From: Nitratidesulfovibrio termitidis HI1
Lineage (GTDB): Bacteria > Desulfobacterota > Desulfovibrionia > Desulfovibrionales > Desulfovibrionaceae
Assembly: GCF_000504305.1 (NCBI RefSeq)
Contig: NZ_KI632512.1
Coordinates: forward strand, 528,388 to 592,387
Length of the DNA: 64,000 bases
Direction of reading: 5' to 3'
The translations under genes and the position numbers were made by a program. Below are positions 17,395 to 26,875 of this stretch, piece after piece. Positions within the stretch are counted from its first letter, which is position 1; every line of letters begins with the position of its first letter. The notes below the pieces were generated by a model, which did no database searches, was not told the origin of the DNA, and saw nothing but the letters and a program-made list of their open reading frames with translations.

Positions 17395-17940
17395 CTAGAC
17401 GACCGGATCGATAAGGCCGAAATCGCCGTTACGACGCCGGTAGATGATGTTGACGCGTTCCACCTCGGCGTTCAGGAACACCAGGAACTCGTTGTCGCTC
17501 TGGTCGAGCTGCATGGCCGCTTCATCCATGTGCATGGGCTTGGGGGCGAAATGGTCGGTACCGGTGATGGTCCGCTCGTCGCCTTGGCCCATGGTGCCGA
17601 AGGTGAACACGTCGATGCCCTTGCCCAGCTTGTCGGACTGCACGGAACGGCGACGGTCCTTCTGCTTTTCGACCTGCTTGCGCAGCTGCGATTCCAGCTT
17701 TTCCAGCACCAGGTCGATGGTGGCGTACATGTCTTCGGACTGTTCGACGGCGGAGAAGGTAAAGCCGTCGCCAGCCATCTGCACTTCCGCCTTGTGGCGG
17801 AACTTGTCGACGGAAAGGTTCACCTGCATTTCCAGGGCGGACTTGCCGACGAACCGGCCAAGCTTTTCAAGACGGCGGCGGGCGTACTTCTTCAGGTGGT
17901 CGGAGGGTTCGAAGTTCTTGAAGGTGAAGGCGATGTTCAT
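17395..17940 (-). CDS. hpf: Ribosome hibernation promoting factor, long form
   Basis: 181 residues. The N-terminal S30AE domain (about 1-100) begins MNIAFTFKNFEPSDHLKKYARRRLEKL and includes the typical EVQMAGDGFTFSAVEQSEDMYA-type strand-helix. The C-terminal 55 residues (from about 125; EAAMQLDQSDNEFLVFLNAE, then VNIIYRRRNGDFGLIDP) are the dimerisation domain found in long HPF, which makes 100S ribosomes in one step. ATG 17940 has AGGAGGT at the right distance. The gene follows rpoN by 121 bases and precedes ptsN by nine. Confidence 0.95.
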   Translation of the reverse strand: MNIAFTFKNFEPSDHLKKYARRRLEKLGRFVGKSALEMQVNLSVDKFRHKAEVQMAGDGFTFSAVEQSEDMYATIDLVLEKLESQLRKQVEKQKDRRRSVQSDKLGKGIDVFTFGTMGQGDERTITGTDHFAPKPMHMDEAAMQLDQSDNEFLVFLNAEVERVNIIYRRRNGDFGLIDPVV

Positions 17941-18061
17941 ACGCACCTCCTGCGGTGAGAGTGGGAATGCGGTGCGCGGCCTGCACTTGTGGTGCTGCTG
18001 CCGGATGCCCCGCTGGAGACGGATATCGCCCTGCGCCGGGTGCGGCGCGGGGGGCAGCCCG

Positions 18062-19495
18062 TCAGAACAGTTCCTTCCGCTTGGAAGAGGAGGGAATGTC
18101 CATGGCAGTACGATACTTCGCAACGGTCCTGCGGGCAATATTGACTTTGAGCTGATCCTTCAAAATTTCGCCGATGCGCTCGTCGCTCAGCGGTTCGCGC
18201 GGGTCTTCGTCGCCGATCAGCTTCTTGATCAGCGCCTTGACGCTCTCGGAACCCACCTGGCTGCCGTCGTCCAGTTCCAGCGCACTGTTGAAGAAGAACT
18301 TCAACTCCATGATGCCGTGCGGCGTGGCCACGTACTTGCCGGTGGTAATGCGGCTGACGGTGGATTCATGCATGCCGATGTCGTCGGCGATGTCCTTCAG
18401 GATGAGCGGCTTCAGGCGCGAAACCCCGTCCTCGAAAAAGCCGCGCTGGTACTTCACGATGGATTCCACCACCTTGTACAGTGTACGCTGGCGCTGGTAC
18501 AGGCTCTTGATGAGCCACGAGGCGGAGCGCATCTTTTCCTGGAAATATTCGCGTTCGCCCGCCGAAGCGGCCGCTGCGGCGGAGCGCTCGTACATGGTGC
18601 TCAACTGCAGGTGCGGCAGGCCGTCCTCGTTGAGCATGATGATGAAATCGTCGTCGTACTTGTAGACGTACACGTCGGGGCTGACGAACTGGGGGTCGCC
18701 CCCGCCGTAACTGGCGCCAGGCATGGGGTCCAGGGTCTGGATGAGGTCCAGATACTCCTTCAGGTCCTCCATGGTCAGGCGGAACTTGCGCAACAACGGC
18801 TTGTAGCGGCGCTTCTCCAGGTCTTCCAGGTGGTCGCGCACCAGTTCCACCAGCACCCTGTCGCGCGTGTAGCCCAGCATTTCTATCTGGACCAGCAGGC
18901 ATTCCTGCGCGGTGCGCGCGGCCACGCCCACGGGGTCGAAGCGCTGCACGGCGTGCAGTACGGGGTCCACCTCGCCGGGGGTGACCCCCGCCATTTCGGC
19001 GATATCGTCCACCGTGGCGTGCAAATAGCCGGACGAAGCGATGTTGCCGATGATCACCTCGCCGATGTCCTTCTGCCGCTCGGTCAGCGAGGACAGGCGC
19101 AACTGCCACATCAGGTGCCCTTCCAGCGAGGGCTTGGCGGCGTAGCGCGCCTCGAACGAGGTCATTTCCTCGGGCAGTTCCGATTCGCGCACCGTGGACT
19201 GGCGGCTGGTGCTGGCGAAGTCGCCAAGGTAGTCTTCCCAGTCGGCATCGCGGGCGATTTCACGGTCGTAGGCGACATCCGCGGCAGGTTCGGCGGCTTC
19301 GCGCTGGTCGGGGGCCTCCTGCTGCGGCCCGTCGTCCTGGGCTTCTTCCAGAAACGGGTTTTCCAGCATTTCCTGCTGCACCGTCTCGACAAGCTCCAGC
19401 CGCGAAAGCTGCAACAGCCGGATGGCCTGTTGCAGTTGCGGCGTCATCACCAATTGCTGGGTGAGCTTGAGCTGTTGCCTGAGTTCCAATGCCAT
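18062..19495 (-). CDS. rpoN: RNA polymerase sigma-54 factor
   Basis: 477 residues. Region I is the Gln/Leu-rich start (LRQQLKLTQQLVMTPQLQQAIRLLQ), followed by an acidic region II (about 45-110), the core-binding region III, and the DNA-binding C-terminus with the RpoN box ARRTVAKYR about 20 residues from the end. It directs transcription from -24/-12 promoters with activator ATPases. The ATG at 19495 begins the family start exactly. It is separated from the lpt operon by 384 bases with a terminator-like hairpin, so it probably has its own promoter, and it heads the hpf-ptsN-rapZ-PTS run. Confidence 0.96.
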   Translation of the reverse strand: MALELRQQLKLTQQLVMTPQLQQAIRLLQLSRLELVETVQQEMLENPFLEEAQDDGPQQEAPDQREAAEPAADVAYDREIARDADWEDYLGDFASTSRQSTVRESELPEEMTSFEARYAAKPSLEGHLMWQLRLSSLTERQKDIGEVIIGNIASSGYLHATVDDIAEMAGVTPGEVDPVLHAVQRFDPVGVAARTAQECLLVQIEMLGYTRDRVLVELVRDHLEDLEKRRYKPLLRKFRLTMEDLKEYLDLIQTLDPMPGASYGGGDPQFVSPDVYVYKYDDDFIIMLNEDGLPHLQLSTMYERSAAAAASAGEREYFQEKMRSASWLIKSLYQRQRTLYKVVESIVKYQRGFFEDGVSRLKPLILKDIADDIGMHESTVSRITTGKYVATPHGIMELKFFFNSALELDDGSQVGSESVKALIKKLIGDEDPREPLSDERIGEILKDQLKVNIARRTVAKYRTAMDIPSSSKRKELF

Positions 19496-19879
19496 GCGTG
19501 GGCAACCCCTATGGTCCTGCGCCGAGGCCTGACGGCCTTGCGCTATGACCCTGTAACCTTGCGTTGAGGCCGAACGAGATGGCGACGCGACACGAGGCGC
19601 GCCGACAAGCAAGAAACGGCCCACTGTAGAAATGTGTTCCCTTCCCCAAGAGGTTAGGCAAACCATGCCATAGAAGCAAGATGTATGCAACCGCTGTCGC
19701 CAACACGTCGCAATCCCTCATTGCCATCCTGAAATCGATCGGCGGCACCGTGCAGCGCCACCCTTTTTCACGCAAGAAAAGCCGCAAGAGCCCGCAACGG
19801 ATACGGCGCCCCCCGCACTGCGGAAGGCGCCGTGAAATGAAGACCGTATCGCTGCCGTCCGGCAGCGCCGCCGTGCAGG
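19496..19879. other. Intergenic region lptB-rpoN
   Basis: 384 bases without a convincing gene. The lptB-proximal end has two hairpins: a short GCTGCCG/CGGCAGC and a longer one at 19803-19833. The rest should hold the rpoN promoter, but no box can be named with confidence. Confidence 0.5.
19803..19833 (-). terminator. Terminator-like hairpin after lptB
   Basis: On the minus strand ACGGCGCC pairs with GGCGCCGT, with a smaller CCGCA/TGCGG stem inside, about 50 bases past the lptB stop. There is no real T-tract, so termination strength is uncertain. Confidence 0.5.
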
Positions 19880-20605
19880 CTACAGGCAGAACCCCTCGCC
19901 CAGGTACACGTCCCGCGCACGGGGGTTGTCCACGATGTCCGCGGGGGCGCCTTCCAGAATCACCTCGCCCTGATGCACCAGGTAGGCCCGGTCACAGATG
20001 TGCAGGGTTTCACGCACGTTGTGGTCGGAGATGAGCACGCCGATGCCCCGGTTGCGCAGGCCGGTGATGAGCTGCTGGATGTCGTCCACGGCCAGCGGGT
20101 CGATACCGGCAAAGGGTTCGTCCAGCAGGATGAACTTGGGTTCGCGGATCATGGACCGGGCAATTTCCAGTCGTCGCCGCTCACCGCCGGAAAGGTGCAT
20201 GGCCACGGAGTTGGCCAGGTGGGTGATGCCGAAGTCCTCCAGCAGCATGTCGCCGCGCTCTTTCTGCTGCGCCTTGGAAAGGCCGGTGTGCTCAAGAATC
20301 ATCTGAAGATTCTGGCGTACCGTAAGACGGCGGAAGATGGAACTTTCCTGCGGCAGATAGCTCAGCCCCACCCGTGCCCGTTCGTGCAGGGGCCAGTCGG
20401 CGATGTCGCGGCCATCCAGCTCGACCCGTCCCGATGTCGGCTTGATGATGCCGATGAGCATGTAGAACGTGGTGGTCTTGCCCGCGCCGTTGGGACCCAG
20501 CAGGCCCACGGTCTCGCCCTGGGTCACCGCCAGCGATACGCCGCGCACCACCTCGCGCTGGCCGAACTGCTTGTGCAGGTCTTCTCCGCGCAGCACCGAA
20601 CTCAC
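19880..20605 (-). CDS. lptB: LPS export ABC transporter ATPase LptB
   Basis: 241 residues. ABC ATPase with Walker A GPNGAGKTTT (about 38-47), signature LSGGERRRLEIAR, Walker B FILLDEPFAGIDPLAV, and switch His in ISDHNV. The LptB-specific features are present: LPQESSIFRRLTV (Q-loop region) and HQGEVILEG. It powers extraction of lipopolysaccharide from the inner membrane with LptFG, which are not in the window. The GTG start (20605) overlaps the lptA stop as GTGA; the frame upstream runs inside lptA. It is the last gene of the kdsA-kdsC-lptC-lptA-lptB cluster. Confidence 0.94.
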   Translation of the reverse strand: MSSVLRGEDLHKQFGQREVVRGVSLAVTQGETVGLLGPNGAGKTTTFYMLIGIIKPTSGRVELDGRDIADWPLHERARVGLSYLPQESSIFRRLTVRQNLQMILEHTGLSKAQQKERGDMLLEDFGITHLANSVAMHLSGGERRRLEIARSMIREPKFILLDEPFAGIDPLAVDDIQQLITGLRNRGIGVLISDHNVRETLHICDRAYLVHQGEVILEGAPADIVDNPRARDVYLGEGFCL

Positions 20606-21324
20606 TGGGCAGCCCCCTTGGGGGCGGCAGCGCCCGCGGAGGCGTCCTGTGTGTCCTTGGTGCCCTTGGAATCGGGCGTGGCCTTGGAATCGGACTTGGC
20701 CTTGGAATCGCCAAGGGGGTTCACGTCGCCGGACGAAGTGAACACCGCCTGCACCCGCTTGGTGGAGGTGCCGCGCACCTCGCTGCGGTTCTCGCGGGTG
20801 TAGAAGGTGATGACGTCGCCCTTGATGCTGTTCTCGCCTTCGTGCAGCACGGGGTTGCCTTCCATGACCAGCACGGCGTTGTCCACGGTGTAGGTGGCCT
20901 TCTCGCATTCACCGGTGCGGTTCTCGCGCTTCATGCGCACGTTGCGCTCGGCCACCATGCGGTCGATCTCGCCCGCGTCCATGCCACCGGGCCCAGCAGA
21001 ACCGGCCGAGCTGGACGAACTGGACGAGGCAGACGCATCCGCCCCCTGCCCCGCCCCGGCCTTGCCGGGCTTGGCCGCCTTCTTGCGCAGGTGCAGGGTA
21101 ATCTTTTCGGCCCACATCTCGAAGTCGGGCCGCTGGACGTACACGTCGCCTTCGAAGATCACCACCTGGCCCTTGGCGTCGTACTGCATGCGGTCGGACT
21201 TGACGGCGGTGGGCACGTCCCGGCGCACCTCGGTGCCCGACTTGGCGTCCGCCGCCACGGCGGGAACGGAAAAGGTCAACAGCAGCGCCACGCACAGCGC
21301 GGAGCGGATGCCGGTATGTCTCAT
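20602..21324 (-). CDS. lptA: LPS transport periplasmic protein LptA
   Basis: 240 residues. A signal peptide (RHTGIRSALCVALLLTFSVPAVAADA) should be cleaved near residue 24. The OstA-like beta-jellyroll follows, with VKSDRMQYDAKGQVVIFEGDV and later ATYTVDNAVLVMEGNPVL. Two low-complexity parts are unusual: a Ser-rich linker (about 104-120) in the middle of the jellyroll and a Lys/Asp/Ser-rich C-terminal tail (about 208-240). LptA bridges the periplasm for LPS. The start overlaps the lptC stop (ATGA) and has AGGAG upstream; the stop overlaps lptB. Confidence 0.9.
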   Translation of the reverse strand: MRHTGIRSALCVALLLTFSVPAVAADAKSGTEVRRDVPTAVKSDRMQYDAKGQVVIFEGDVYVQRPDFEMWAEKITLHLRKKAAKPGKAGAGQGADASASSSSSSSAGSAGPGGMDAGEIDRMVAERNVRMKRENRTGECEKATYTVDNAVLVMEGNPVLHEGENSIKGDVITFYTRENRSEVRGTSTKRVQAVFTSSGDVNPLGDSKAKSDSKATPDSKGTKDTQDASAGAAAPKGAAQ

Positions 21325-22097
21325 TGCCTGGTCTCCTGCTTGGTTGACTTGGAAGCGCCCGTGCCCTGTTGTGCGGCCTTGGCCGCAGGGGTCTTCTGGG
21401 CCGGTTTCTTGTTCTCCGGCGCCTTCTGAACGGCCTTCTTTTGCACGGCGGCCTTCTGGGAGGACTCTTTGTGGGACGCCTGAGGAGCGGTGGCCTTGCC
21501 CGACACGGGCTGATCGTTTTCGCCGCCAGTACGCGGGGCCAGCAACATGGACACACCGTCGCTGCCGCGCAGCACGTCGGCGGCCATGTCCCATTCCAGC
21601 CTGGTGGCGTTGCCCGAAAGGCTCTGCCCCTCTATGCGCGCCCCTTCCGGAAAATACATGGTCCGGCTGGTGCCGTTGTACACCATCAGATGGGCAAACA
21701 GTTCGTGGCGGTCGTGGGTGGCATGCACCTCGTCCCACATGCGCATCATCTGCGCCTGCTGCTGCACTTCGCCCTTTCTGGCCACGATGTGCAGCTGTTT
21801 GCCGCCGTCCATCTGGTAGACGATGTCGGGGCTGTCCACGTCGATGATGTTGTTGTTCTGGTGCAGTTGCGCCCAGGTGGCCTTCAGTCGCCACAGTTCG
21901 ATGCCCTTTTCGCCCTGCACCAGTTCAATGCCCTTCATGGCCACGCCCACGGCCTCTTCCAGCGTGGCGGGGTCTGTGGCGGCCCCGGCCATGGCCGATT
22001 CCAGCGCCTTGCGCATTCCTGCCTGCCAGCGCCACACCGCGGCACCGCCGACAACCAGCGCCACCAGCAGCAGAATCAACAGCGTACGGCGTCTCAT
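21321..22097 (-). CDS. lptC: LPS export protein LptC
   Basis: 258 residues. One N-terminal membrane helix (RTLLILLLVALVVGGAAVW) anchors a periplasmic domain with the LptC/OstA-like fold: IELWRLKATWAQLHQNNNIIDVD and later RIEGQSLSGNATRLEWDMAADVLRG. The last 60 residues are a Lys/Ala/Gln-rich tail (KKAVQKAPENKKPAQK). LptC passes LPS from LptFG to LptA. ATG 22097 overlaps the kdsC stop (ATGA), and its own stop overlaps lptA, so the order is fixed by coupling. Confidence 0.88.
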   Translation of the reverse strand: MRRRTLLILLLVALVVGGAAVWRWQAGMRKALESAMAGAATDPATLEEAVGVAMKGIELVQGEKGIELWRLKATWAQLHQNNNIIDVDSPDIVYQMDGGKQLHIVARKGEVQQQAQMMRMWDEVHATHDRHELFAHLMVYNGTSRTMYFPEGARIEGQSLSGNATRLEWDMAADVLRGSDGVSMLLAPRTGGENDQPVSGKATAPQASHKESSQKAAVQKKAVQKAPENKKPAQKTPAAKAAQQGTGASKSTKQETRQ

Positions 22098-22657
22098 GCC
22101 TGCTCCGGCCAGCTTTCCAGCATGCGATCCAGCAGCCCCTGCTCGCTCAGCAGAAAACGGATTGCCTCGCGCACTGCGCCGTGCCCGCCGTTGGCGGTGG
22201 TTATGTAGCGCGCCAGGGCCTTGACCTCGGGCTGGGCATTGGCAACGGCCATGGGCAGACCCACCAGCTTCAGGGGGCCGAAGTCCACCCAGTCGTCGCC
22301 AAGGTAGGCCACCTGCGGCCATTCAAGATGGTACTTGCGGCGGATACCGTCGATGCACTCCGACTTGTCCAGAAAACCGGCATGGTAGTCCTTGATGCCC
22401 AGGCCGCGGATGCGCGCTTCCACCGCGCCGGAGGTCAGCCCGGTGATCACGGCCACGGTAATGCCCGCGGCCTGCGCCAGCTTGATGCCCAGGCCGTCCT
22501 GCACGTTGAACCGCTTGGTCACCCGGCCTTCATCGTCGTAGTACAGGCCGCCGTCGGTCATTACCCCGTCCACGTCCAGCACCAGCAGCGAGATGGATCG
22601 GGCCAAATCTTGGGCCAAATCTTGGGCCTGGTCTTGGTCCAGATCTTCAGATCGCAT
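22094..22657 (-). CDS. kdsC: 3-deoxy-D-manno-octulosonate 8-phosphate phosphatase KdsC
   Basis: 187 residues. HAD superfamily C0 type: [21 protein letters not shown] with catalytic D28 and D30, then AVITGLTSG, and [12 protein letters not shown] near residue 125. It removes phosphate from Kdo-8-P. The N-terminus begins with four imperfect four-residue repeats ([16 protein letters not shown]) coded by 12-base DNA repeats; most KdsC proteins lack this. The ATG at 22657 lies 11 bases inside the 3' end of kdsA, which makes the next step of the same pathway's enzyme its neighbour. Confidence 0.93.
   Translation of the reverse strand: MRSEDLDQDQAQDLAQDLARSISLLVLDVDGVMTDGGLYYDDEGRVTKRFNVQDGLGIKLAQAAGITVAVITGLTSGAVEARIRGLGIKDYHAGFLDKSECIDGIRRKYHLEWPQVAYLGDDWVDFGPLKLVGLPMAVANAQPEVKALARYITTANGGHGAVREAIRFLLSEQGLLDRMLESWPEQA
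22600..22647. repeat. Four 12-base tandem repeats at the kdsA/kdsC junction
   Basis: Plus-strand units: GGGCCAAATCTT twice, then GGGCCTGGTCTT and GGTCCAGATCTT. They end exactly at the kdsA stop and encode the DLAQ-type repeats of KdsC. The 12-base period keeps the frame if copies are gained or lost. Confidence 0.85.
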
Positions 22658-23528
22658 ACGGCAGGCTCCAGAGGGCGGCAAAGTCACGCAGCAGCGGGGC
22701 CAGCTTGTCCAGCGGCCAGCTGTTGGGGCCGTCGCACAGGGCATGGTCGGGGTCGGGGTGGGTTTCCAGGAATACCCCGTCCACCCCGGCGGCCACGGCA
22801 GCGCGGGACAGCATGGGCACGAAGCGGCGGTCACCGCCGGACGAGGTTCCCTTGCCGCCGGGCAGTTGCACGGAGTGGGTGGCGTCGAACACCACCGGCA
22901 CGCCGTAGCCCTGCATGATGGGCAGCGAGCGGAAATCCACGACCAGATTGTTGTAGCCGAAGCTGGCTCCGCGTTCCGTCAGAAGGATGCGCTGGTTGCC
23001 GGTGGAGCGCAGCTTGTCCAGCGCGGGCGCCATGTCCCACGGGGCCACGAACTGGCCCTTCTTGACGTTGACCACCCTGCCCGTCTGCGCGGCGGCCAGC
23101 AGCAGGCTGGTCTGGCGACACAAAAAGGCGGGAATCTGGAGCACGTCGGCCACTTCGGCCACGGGTTTCGCCTGTTCCGGCTCGTGGATGTCGGTGACGA
23201 CAGGCAGGCCTGTTTCCTGCTTGATGCGGGCCAGCCATTCCATGCCGCGCACAAGGCCGGGGCCGCGAAAGCCATCCAGCGAGGTGCGGTTGGCCTTGTC
23301 CCACGAACTCTTGAACACGGCGAACAGCCCGGCTGCCTCTGCGGCCTCGCGCACGGCGTGGGCGGTGTCCAGGGCCAGTTCCAGACTTTCCAGGGCGCAT
23401 GGCCCGGCGAATATGAACCGGCGCGCCCGCAGGCGCTCGTACAGGGCATCCGGCGTCATGCCGCCGGCAGAAGCCGGGGCGACCGGTGATGCAGGGGCCG
23501 GGATGGTGCTGGGTGATTCGGGATGCAT
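22647..23528 (-). CDS. kdsA: 2-dehydro-3-deoxyphosphooctonate aldolase (Kdo-8-P synthase)
   Basis: 293 residues. After a Pro/Ala-rich lead of about 23 residues the DAHP/KDO8P synthase barrel starts: [64 protein letters not shown] and the C-terminal [19 protein letters not shown]. It condenses PEP with arabinose-5-phosphate. Two starts are possible: ATG 23528 with CGGAG upstream, chosen here, and ATG 23459 at the domain edge. It opens the kdsA-kdsC-lptCAB cluster. Confidence 0.95.
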   Translation of the reverse strand: MHPESPSTIPAPASPVAPASAGGMTPDALYERLRARRFIFAGPCALESLELALDTAHAVREAAEAAGLFAVFKSSWDKANRTSLDGFRGPGLVRGMEWLARIKQETGLPVVTDIHEPEQAKPVAEVADVLQIPAFLCRQTSLLLAAAQTGRVVNVKKGQFVAPWDMAPALDKLRSTGNQRILLTERGASFGYNNLVVDFRSLPIMQGYGVPVVFDATHSVQLPGGKGTSSGGDRRFVPMLSRAAVAAGVDGVFLETHPDPDHALCDGPNSWPLDKLAPLLRDFAALWSLPYAI

Positions 23529-23910
23529 GGTTCTCCGTGGCGGTAGGCACGCGGCCGCCAGGCCTTGGGCACGCTGGCTGGCGTGCACGGCTGGCGGCGC
23601 GTTCCGGAAAGATGCTGCGTCATGTCCAGAATGGGCGCGGGACGGAAACGGCGTGTCCCCCTGCCCCGCCGGACGCTTTTACCATCAGTCGGCACCTTTC
23701 GCCACATCGGGGTGAAGGCGGTCCGGCGATGGGCCGAGGTTTAAGAATGCGACGGAATCGCGGCGCGTCAAGGGGTAGGAAATTGAGCCCCGCACGGCGT
23801 CGGGCCAGCATGCGGCATGCCCGCTTCCGCCCATCCCTCACAGACGGCAACGCGCCTTCCGCCGGGGAAGGCGCGTTGCCTCATATCCGTAATGTGCGTG
23901 CCGGGGCGCG
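23529..23910. other. Intergenic region pyrG-kdsA
   Basis: 382 bases. The pyrG-proximal end holds a perfect 15-base hairpin (23846-23880). The remainder presumably contains the kdsA promoter; no clear -35/-10 pair or gene was found. Confidence 0.5.
23846..23880 (-). terminator. Perfect hairpin after pyrG
   Basis: GGCAACGCGCCTTCC pairs with its exact complement across GCCGG, 30 bases past the pyrG stop. It has no T-tract, so it may be an L-shaped terminator or a 3'-end protecting hairpin. Confidence 0.6.
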
Positions 23911-25566
23911 CTACTTGCCCTTCTTGCCGCCGCCCAGGGCTTCCTTCTTGGCCGCCTTGATGAATTCGCGGAACAAGGGGTGCGGGCGCATGGGGTTGGA
24001 CTTGAACTCGGGGTGGAACTGGCAGCCCAGGAACCACGGATGGTCGGGCAGTTCCACGATTTCCACCAGTTCACCGTCGGGCGAAAGGCCGCTGAACACC
24101 AAGCCCTTTTCGGCCATGGCCTCGAAGTAGGCCTTGTTGAACTCGAAGCGGTGGCGGTGGCGTTCGTCCACGCGTTCGGCGCCGTAGGCGTCCCACGCCT
24201 TGGTGCCGGGCACCACCACGCAGGGGTACGCGCCAAGGCGCAGGGTGCCGCCCTTGTCGCTGGAGGCGTCGCGCCGTTCCACCGCGCCCTTGCGGAAGTC
24301 GTACCACTCGGTCATCAGGTAGATGACCTTGTTGTCGGTAAGCTCGTTGAATTCTTCAGAGTTGGCGTCTACAAGCCCCAGCACGTTGCGGGCGTATTCA
24401 ATGACAGCGCACTGCATGCCAAGGCAGATGCCGAAGAAGGGAATCTTGTGTTCGCGCGCGTGGCGAATGGAGCGGATCTTGCCTTCCACGCCGCGATGCC
24501 CGAAGCCGCCCGGCACCAAGATGCCGTCGCACCCGGCCAGCTTTTCGGCCACGTTGGCCTCGGTGATCTCTTCCGAGTTCACGTAGCGCAGGTTCACCTT
24601 GACCTTGTTGGCCACGCCGCCGTGAATCAGCGCCTCGTGCAGGCTCTTGTACGCTTCCTTGAGGTCCACGTACTTGCCCACGATGCCGATGGTCACCTGC
24701 CCTTCGGGGTTGGAACAGGTATGGATCAGCGTCTCCCACGATTCCAGGTTGGCGTTCTTGGCGGGCAGGCGCAGCATGATGGCGATCTTCTGGTCGAAGC
24801 CTTCTTCGTAGAAGCGCAGCGGCACCTCGTAAATGTTGTCCACGTCCACGGACGAGAACACGGCGTCCTGATCCACGTCGCAGAACAGGGCGATCTTGCG
24901 CTTGAGGTCGACGCTGATGGCCTTTTCGCAACGGCACAGGATGATGTCGGGCTGGATGCCGATGGAGCGCAGTTCCTTGACGCTGTGCTGGGTGGGCTTG
25001 GTCTTGTGCTCGCCCGCGGCCTTCAGGTAGGGCACCAGCGTCAGGTGGACGTACAGGCAGTGGTCCTTGCCCAGGTCGCCGCGCAGCTGGCGGATGGCTT
25101 CCAGAAAGGGCAGGCCTTCGATGTCGCCCACGGTGCCGCCGATTTCGATCAGCGCCACGTCCGGCTCGTCCTCGGCCAGGCCAAGGATGGCGTTCTTGAT
25201 CTCGTCGGTCACGTGCGGGATGACCTGCACGGTGCCGCCAAGATAGTCGCCCCGGCGTTCCTTGGTGATGACGCGGTTGTAGATGGACCCCGAGGTGTAG
25301 TTGTTCTTCTGCGACAGCGACTCGCCCAGGTACCGCTCGTAGTGACCGAGGTCGAGGTCGGTTTCCGCGCCGTCATCGGTGACGTACACTTCGCCGTGCT
25401 GGAACGGGTTCATCGTGCCGGGGTCGACGTTGATGTAGGGGTCGAGCTTCTGGATGGTTACCTTGAGCCCACGGGCCTTCAGCAGCGCTCCGATGGAGGC
25501 GGCGGCCAGCCCCTTGCCGAGCGAGGACAGCACGCCCCCGGTGATGAATATGAACTTGGTCTTCAT
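23911..25566 (-). CDS. pyrG: CTP synthase
   Basis: 551 residues, the standard length. The synthetase half begins [29 protein letters not shown] (P-loop), with [14 protein letters not shown] and [13 protein letters not shown]. The C-terminal glutaminase has GGFGHRG, the nucleophile Cys in [10 protein letters not shown], and the closing HPEFKSNP. It makes CTP from UTP, glutamine and ATP, and CTP is also needed for the CMP-Kdo made downstream of kdsA/kdsC. GGCAGGAGT gives a good ribosome site. It diverges from the PurQ-like gene. Confidence 0.98.
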   Translation of the reverse strand: MKTKFIFITGGVLSSLGKGLAAASIGALLKARGLKVTIQKLDPYINVDPGTMNPFQHGEVYVTDDGAETDLDLGHYERYLGESLSQKNNYTSGSIYNRVITKERRGDYLGGTVQVIPHVTDEIKNAILGLAEDEPDVALIEIGGTVGDIEGLPFLEAIRQLRGDLGKDHCLYVHLTLVPYLKAAGEHKTKPTQHSVKELRSIGIQPDIILCRCEKAISVDLKRKIALFCDVDQDAVFSSVDVDNIYEVPLRFYEEGFDQKIAIMLRLPAKNANLESWETLIHTCSNPEGQVTIGIVGKYVDLKEAYKSLHEALIHGGVANKVKVNLRYVNSEEITEANVAEKLAGCDGILVPGGFGHRGVEGKIRSIRHAREHKIPFFGICLGMQCAVIEYARNVLGLVDANSEEFNELTDNKVIYLMTEWYDFRKGAVERRDASSDKGGTLRLGAYPCVVVPGTKAWDAYGAERVDERHRHRFEFNKAYFEAMAEKGLVFSGLSPDGELVEIVELPDHPWFLGCQFHPEFKSNPMRPHPLFREFIKAAKKEALGGGKKGK

Positions 25567-26065
25567 GAAACTCCTGCCTGAGTGACTGGTTGCTCTCGCT
25601 CGCGGCGCGCAGACCTTGCCGCACGCCCGTTACAGCGCTCGCCCTTCGGTTGACGCGATACGCAAAAAAACGCCATCAGGACCTTATGCCACATTTTCGG
25701 CATGAAGGTCAGCCGTTGACGTAATGTACCACTGGAACGTAATATCGACGGTCCCGGCTATCCCCAGCGCACGGCAGCATTGCCGCAGCGCCTGAAACAG
25801 CGGGCGCAGGACAGCGGAAACGGTTCGGGCACGGCCCCCGTTTCCGCAGCGTCGTTCAGGCGTCCGAAAATTTTTCCGGCCACTTTCGCGGAAACGTCCT
25901 TGACGGGCAGGCCCCATCCGGGCATGCGTCCCCACAGGCATGCGGACATGCCCGATGGCATGTCCGGGATCAGCCGGACGGCGCAGCGCTGACGAGTAGC
26001 TAGTCGAGGCACATCCCCCTGTCAAGACAGTCAGGACAGACAAGAAACCCATCGAGGAGCAGCGC
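25567..26065. other. Divergent intergenic region pyrG / purQ-like gene
   Basis: 499 bases. On the plus strand a sigma-70-like promoter lies at 25716-25745. Between it and the ATG at 26066 are short stems such as GGACATGCC...GGCATGTCC near 25945-25965, so a 300-base leader is possible. No known riboswitch fold was recognised. The pyrG promoter should lie between 25567 and about 25700. Confidence 0.5.
25716..25745 (+). promoter_or_regulatory. Candidate sigma-70 promoter for the purQ-like gene
   Basis: TTGACG and TAATAT are separated by 18 bases, both close to consensus (5/6 each) in an otherwise GC-rich region. It points toward the PurQ-like gene and would give a leader of about 310 bases. Confidence 0.45.
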
Positions 26066-26875
26066 ATGGCGCAGGTGAACACGCTGGTCATCACCGGCTA
26101 CGGCACGAACTCGCACGAGGAATCCGCCCACGCGGCCCGCCTTGCCGGTGCCGACCGGGCGGATGTGGCGCATTTCGCCGACATCGTGGCCCGCAGGATC
26201 AAGATCGAGGACTACAATTTCATCGTCTTTCCCGGCGGCTTTCTGGACGGGGACGACCTTGGCGCGGCCCACGCCGCCGCGCAACGCTGGCTGCACCTTT
26301 CCGACGCCGACGGGCAGGCCCTGCTGGACCGCCTGAAGGAATTCGTGGCCCGCGGCGGCCTGGCCATCGGCATCTGCAACGGCTTTCAGCTGCTGGTGAA
26401 GCTGGGCCTTCTGCCCGCGCTGGACGGCAAGTACTTCGAGCGGCAGGTGTCGCTGGGCCATAACGATTCGGCCCGCTACGAAGACCGCTGGGTGACCCTG
26501 AAGGTGAACCCTGCCAGCCCCTGCGTGTTCACCAGGGGCATCGAAACCCTGTACGTGCCCGTGCGCCACGGCGAAGGCAAGCTGGTGCCGCTGGACGACG
26601 AGGTGATGGGCCGACTGGTGGCCGAAAACCTTATCACCCTGCAATACGCCCACCCGGAAACCGGCGCGGTGACCATGGAATACCCGTGGAACCCCAACGG
26701 TTCGCCGCTGGGCATTGCCGGGCTGACCGACCCGTCCGGGCGCATCCTGGGCCTGATGCCCCACCCCGAAGCCTTCAACCACCCCACCAACCATCCGGGC
26801 TGGACGCGGGGTGAGCCTGCGACCCTCGGCACTGTGCTGTTCGAAAACGCGGTACGCCACCTGCGCGGCCAATAA
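26066..26875 (+). CDS. Phosphoribosylformylglycinamidine synthase glutaminase subunit-like protein
   Basis: 269 residues. Class I glutamine amidotransferase: VLVIT-like TLVITGYGTNSHEES start, FPGGFLDGDD, nucleophile Cys in AIGICNGFQLL (about 108-118), and the His-Glu pair in LMPHPEAF near residue 234. The GxNSHEE start and GFxxGD loop are typical of PurQ and of the glutaminase part of PurL, which supplies ammonia for FGAM formation in purine synthesis. It is somewhat longer than standard PurQ (about 230) and no purL or purS lies nearby. The ATG has GAGGAGC upstream. The last 22 codons plus stop are repeated 82 bases downstream. Confidence 0.82.
   Translation: MAQVNTLVITGYGTNSHEESAHAARLAGADRADVAHFADIVARRIKIEDYNFIVFPGGFLDGDDLGAAHAAAQRWLHLSDADGQALLDRLKEFVARGGLAIGICNGFQLLVKLGLLPALDGKYFERQVSLGHNDSARYEDRWVTLKVNPASPCVFTRGIETLYVPVRHGEGKLVPLDDEVMGRLVAENLITLQYAHPETGAVTMEYPWNPNGSPLGIAGLTDPSGRILGLMPHPEAFNHPTNHPGWTRGEPATLGTVLFENAVRHLRGQ

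Noticed and set aside
19630-19680. Sigma-54 promoter before rpoN (TGGCAT...TTGC)
   Set aside because: The spacing between GG and GC elements is two bases too short for a -24/-12 site.
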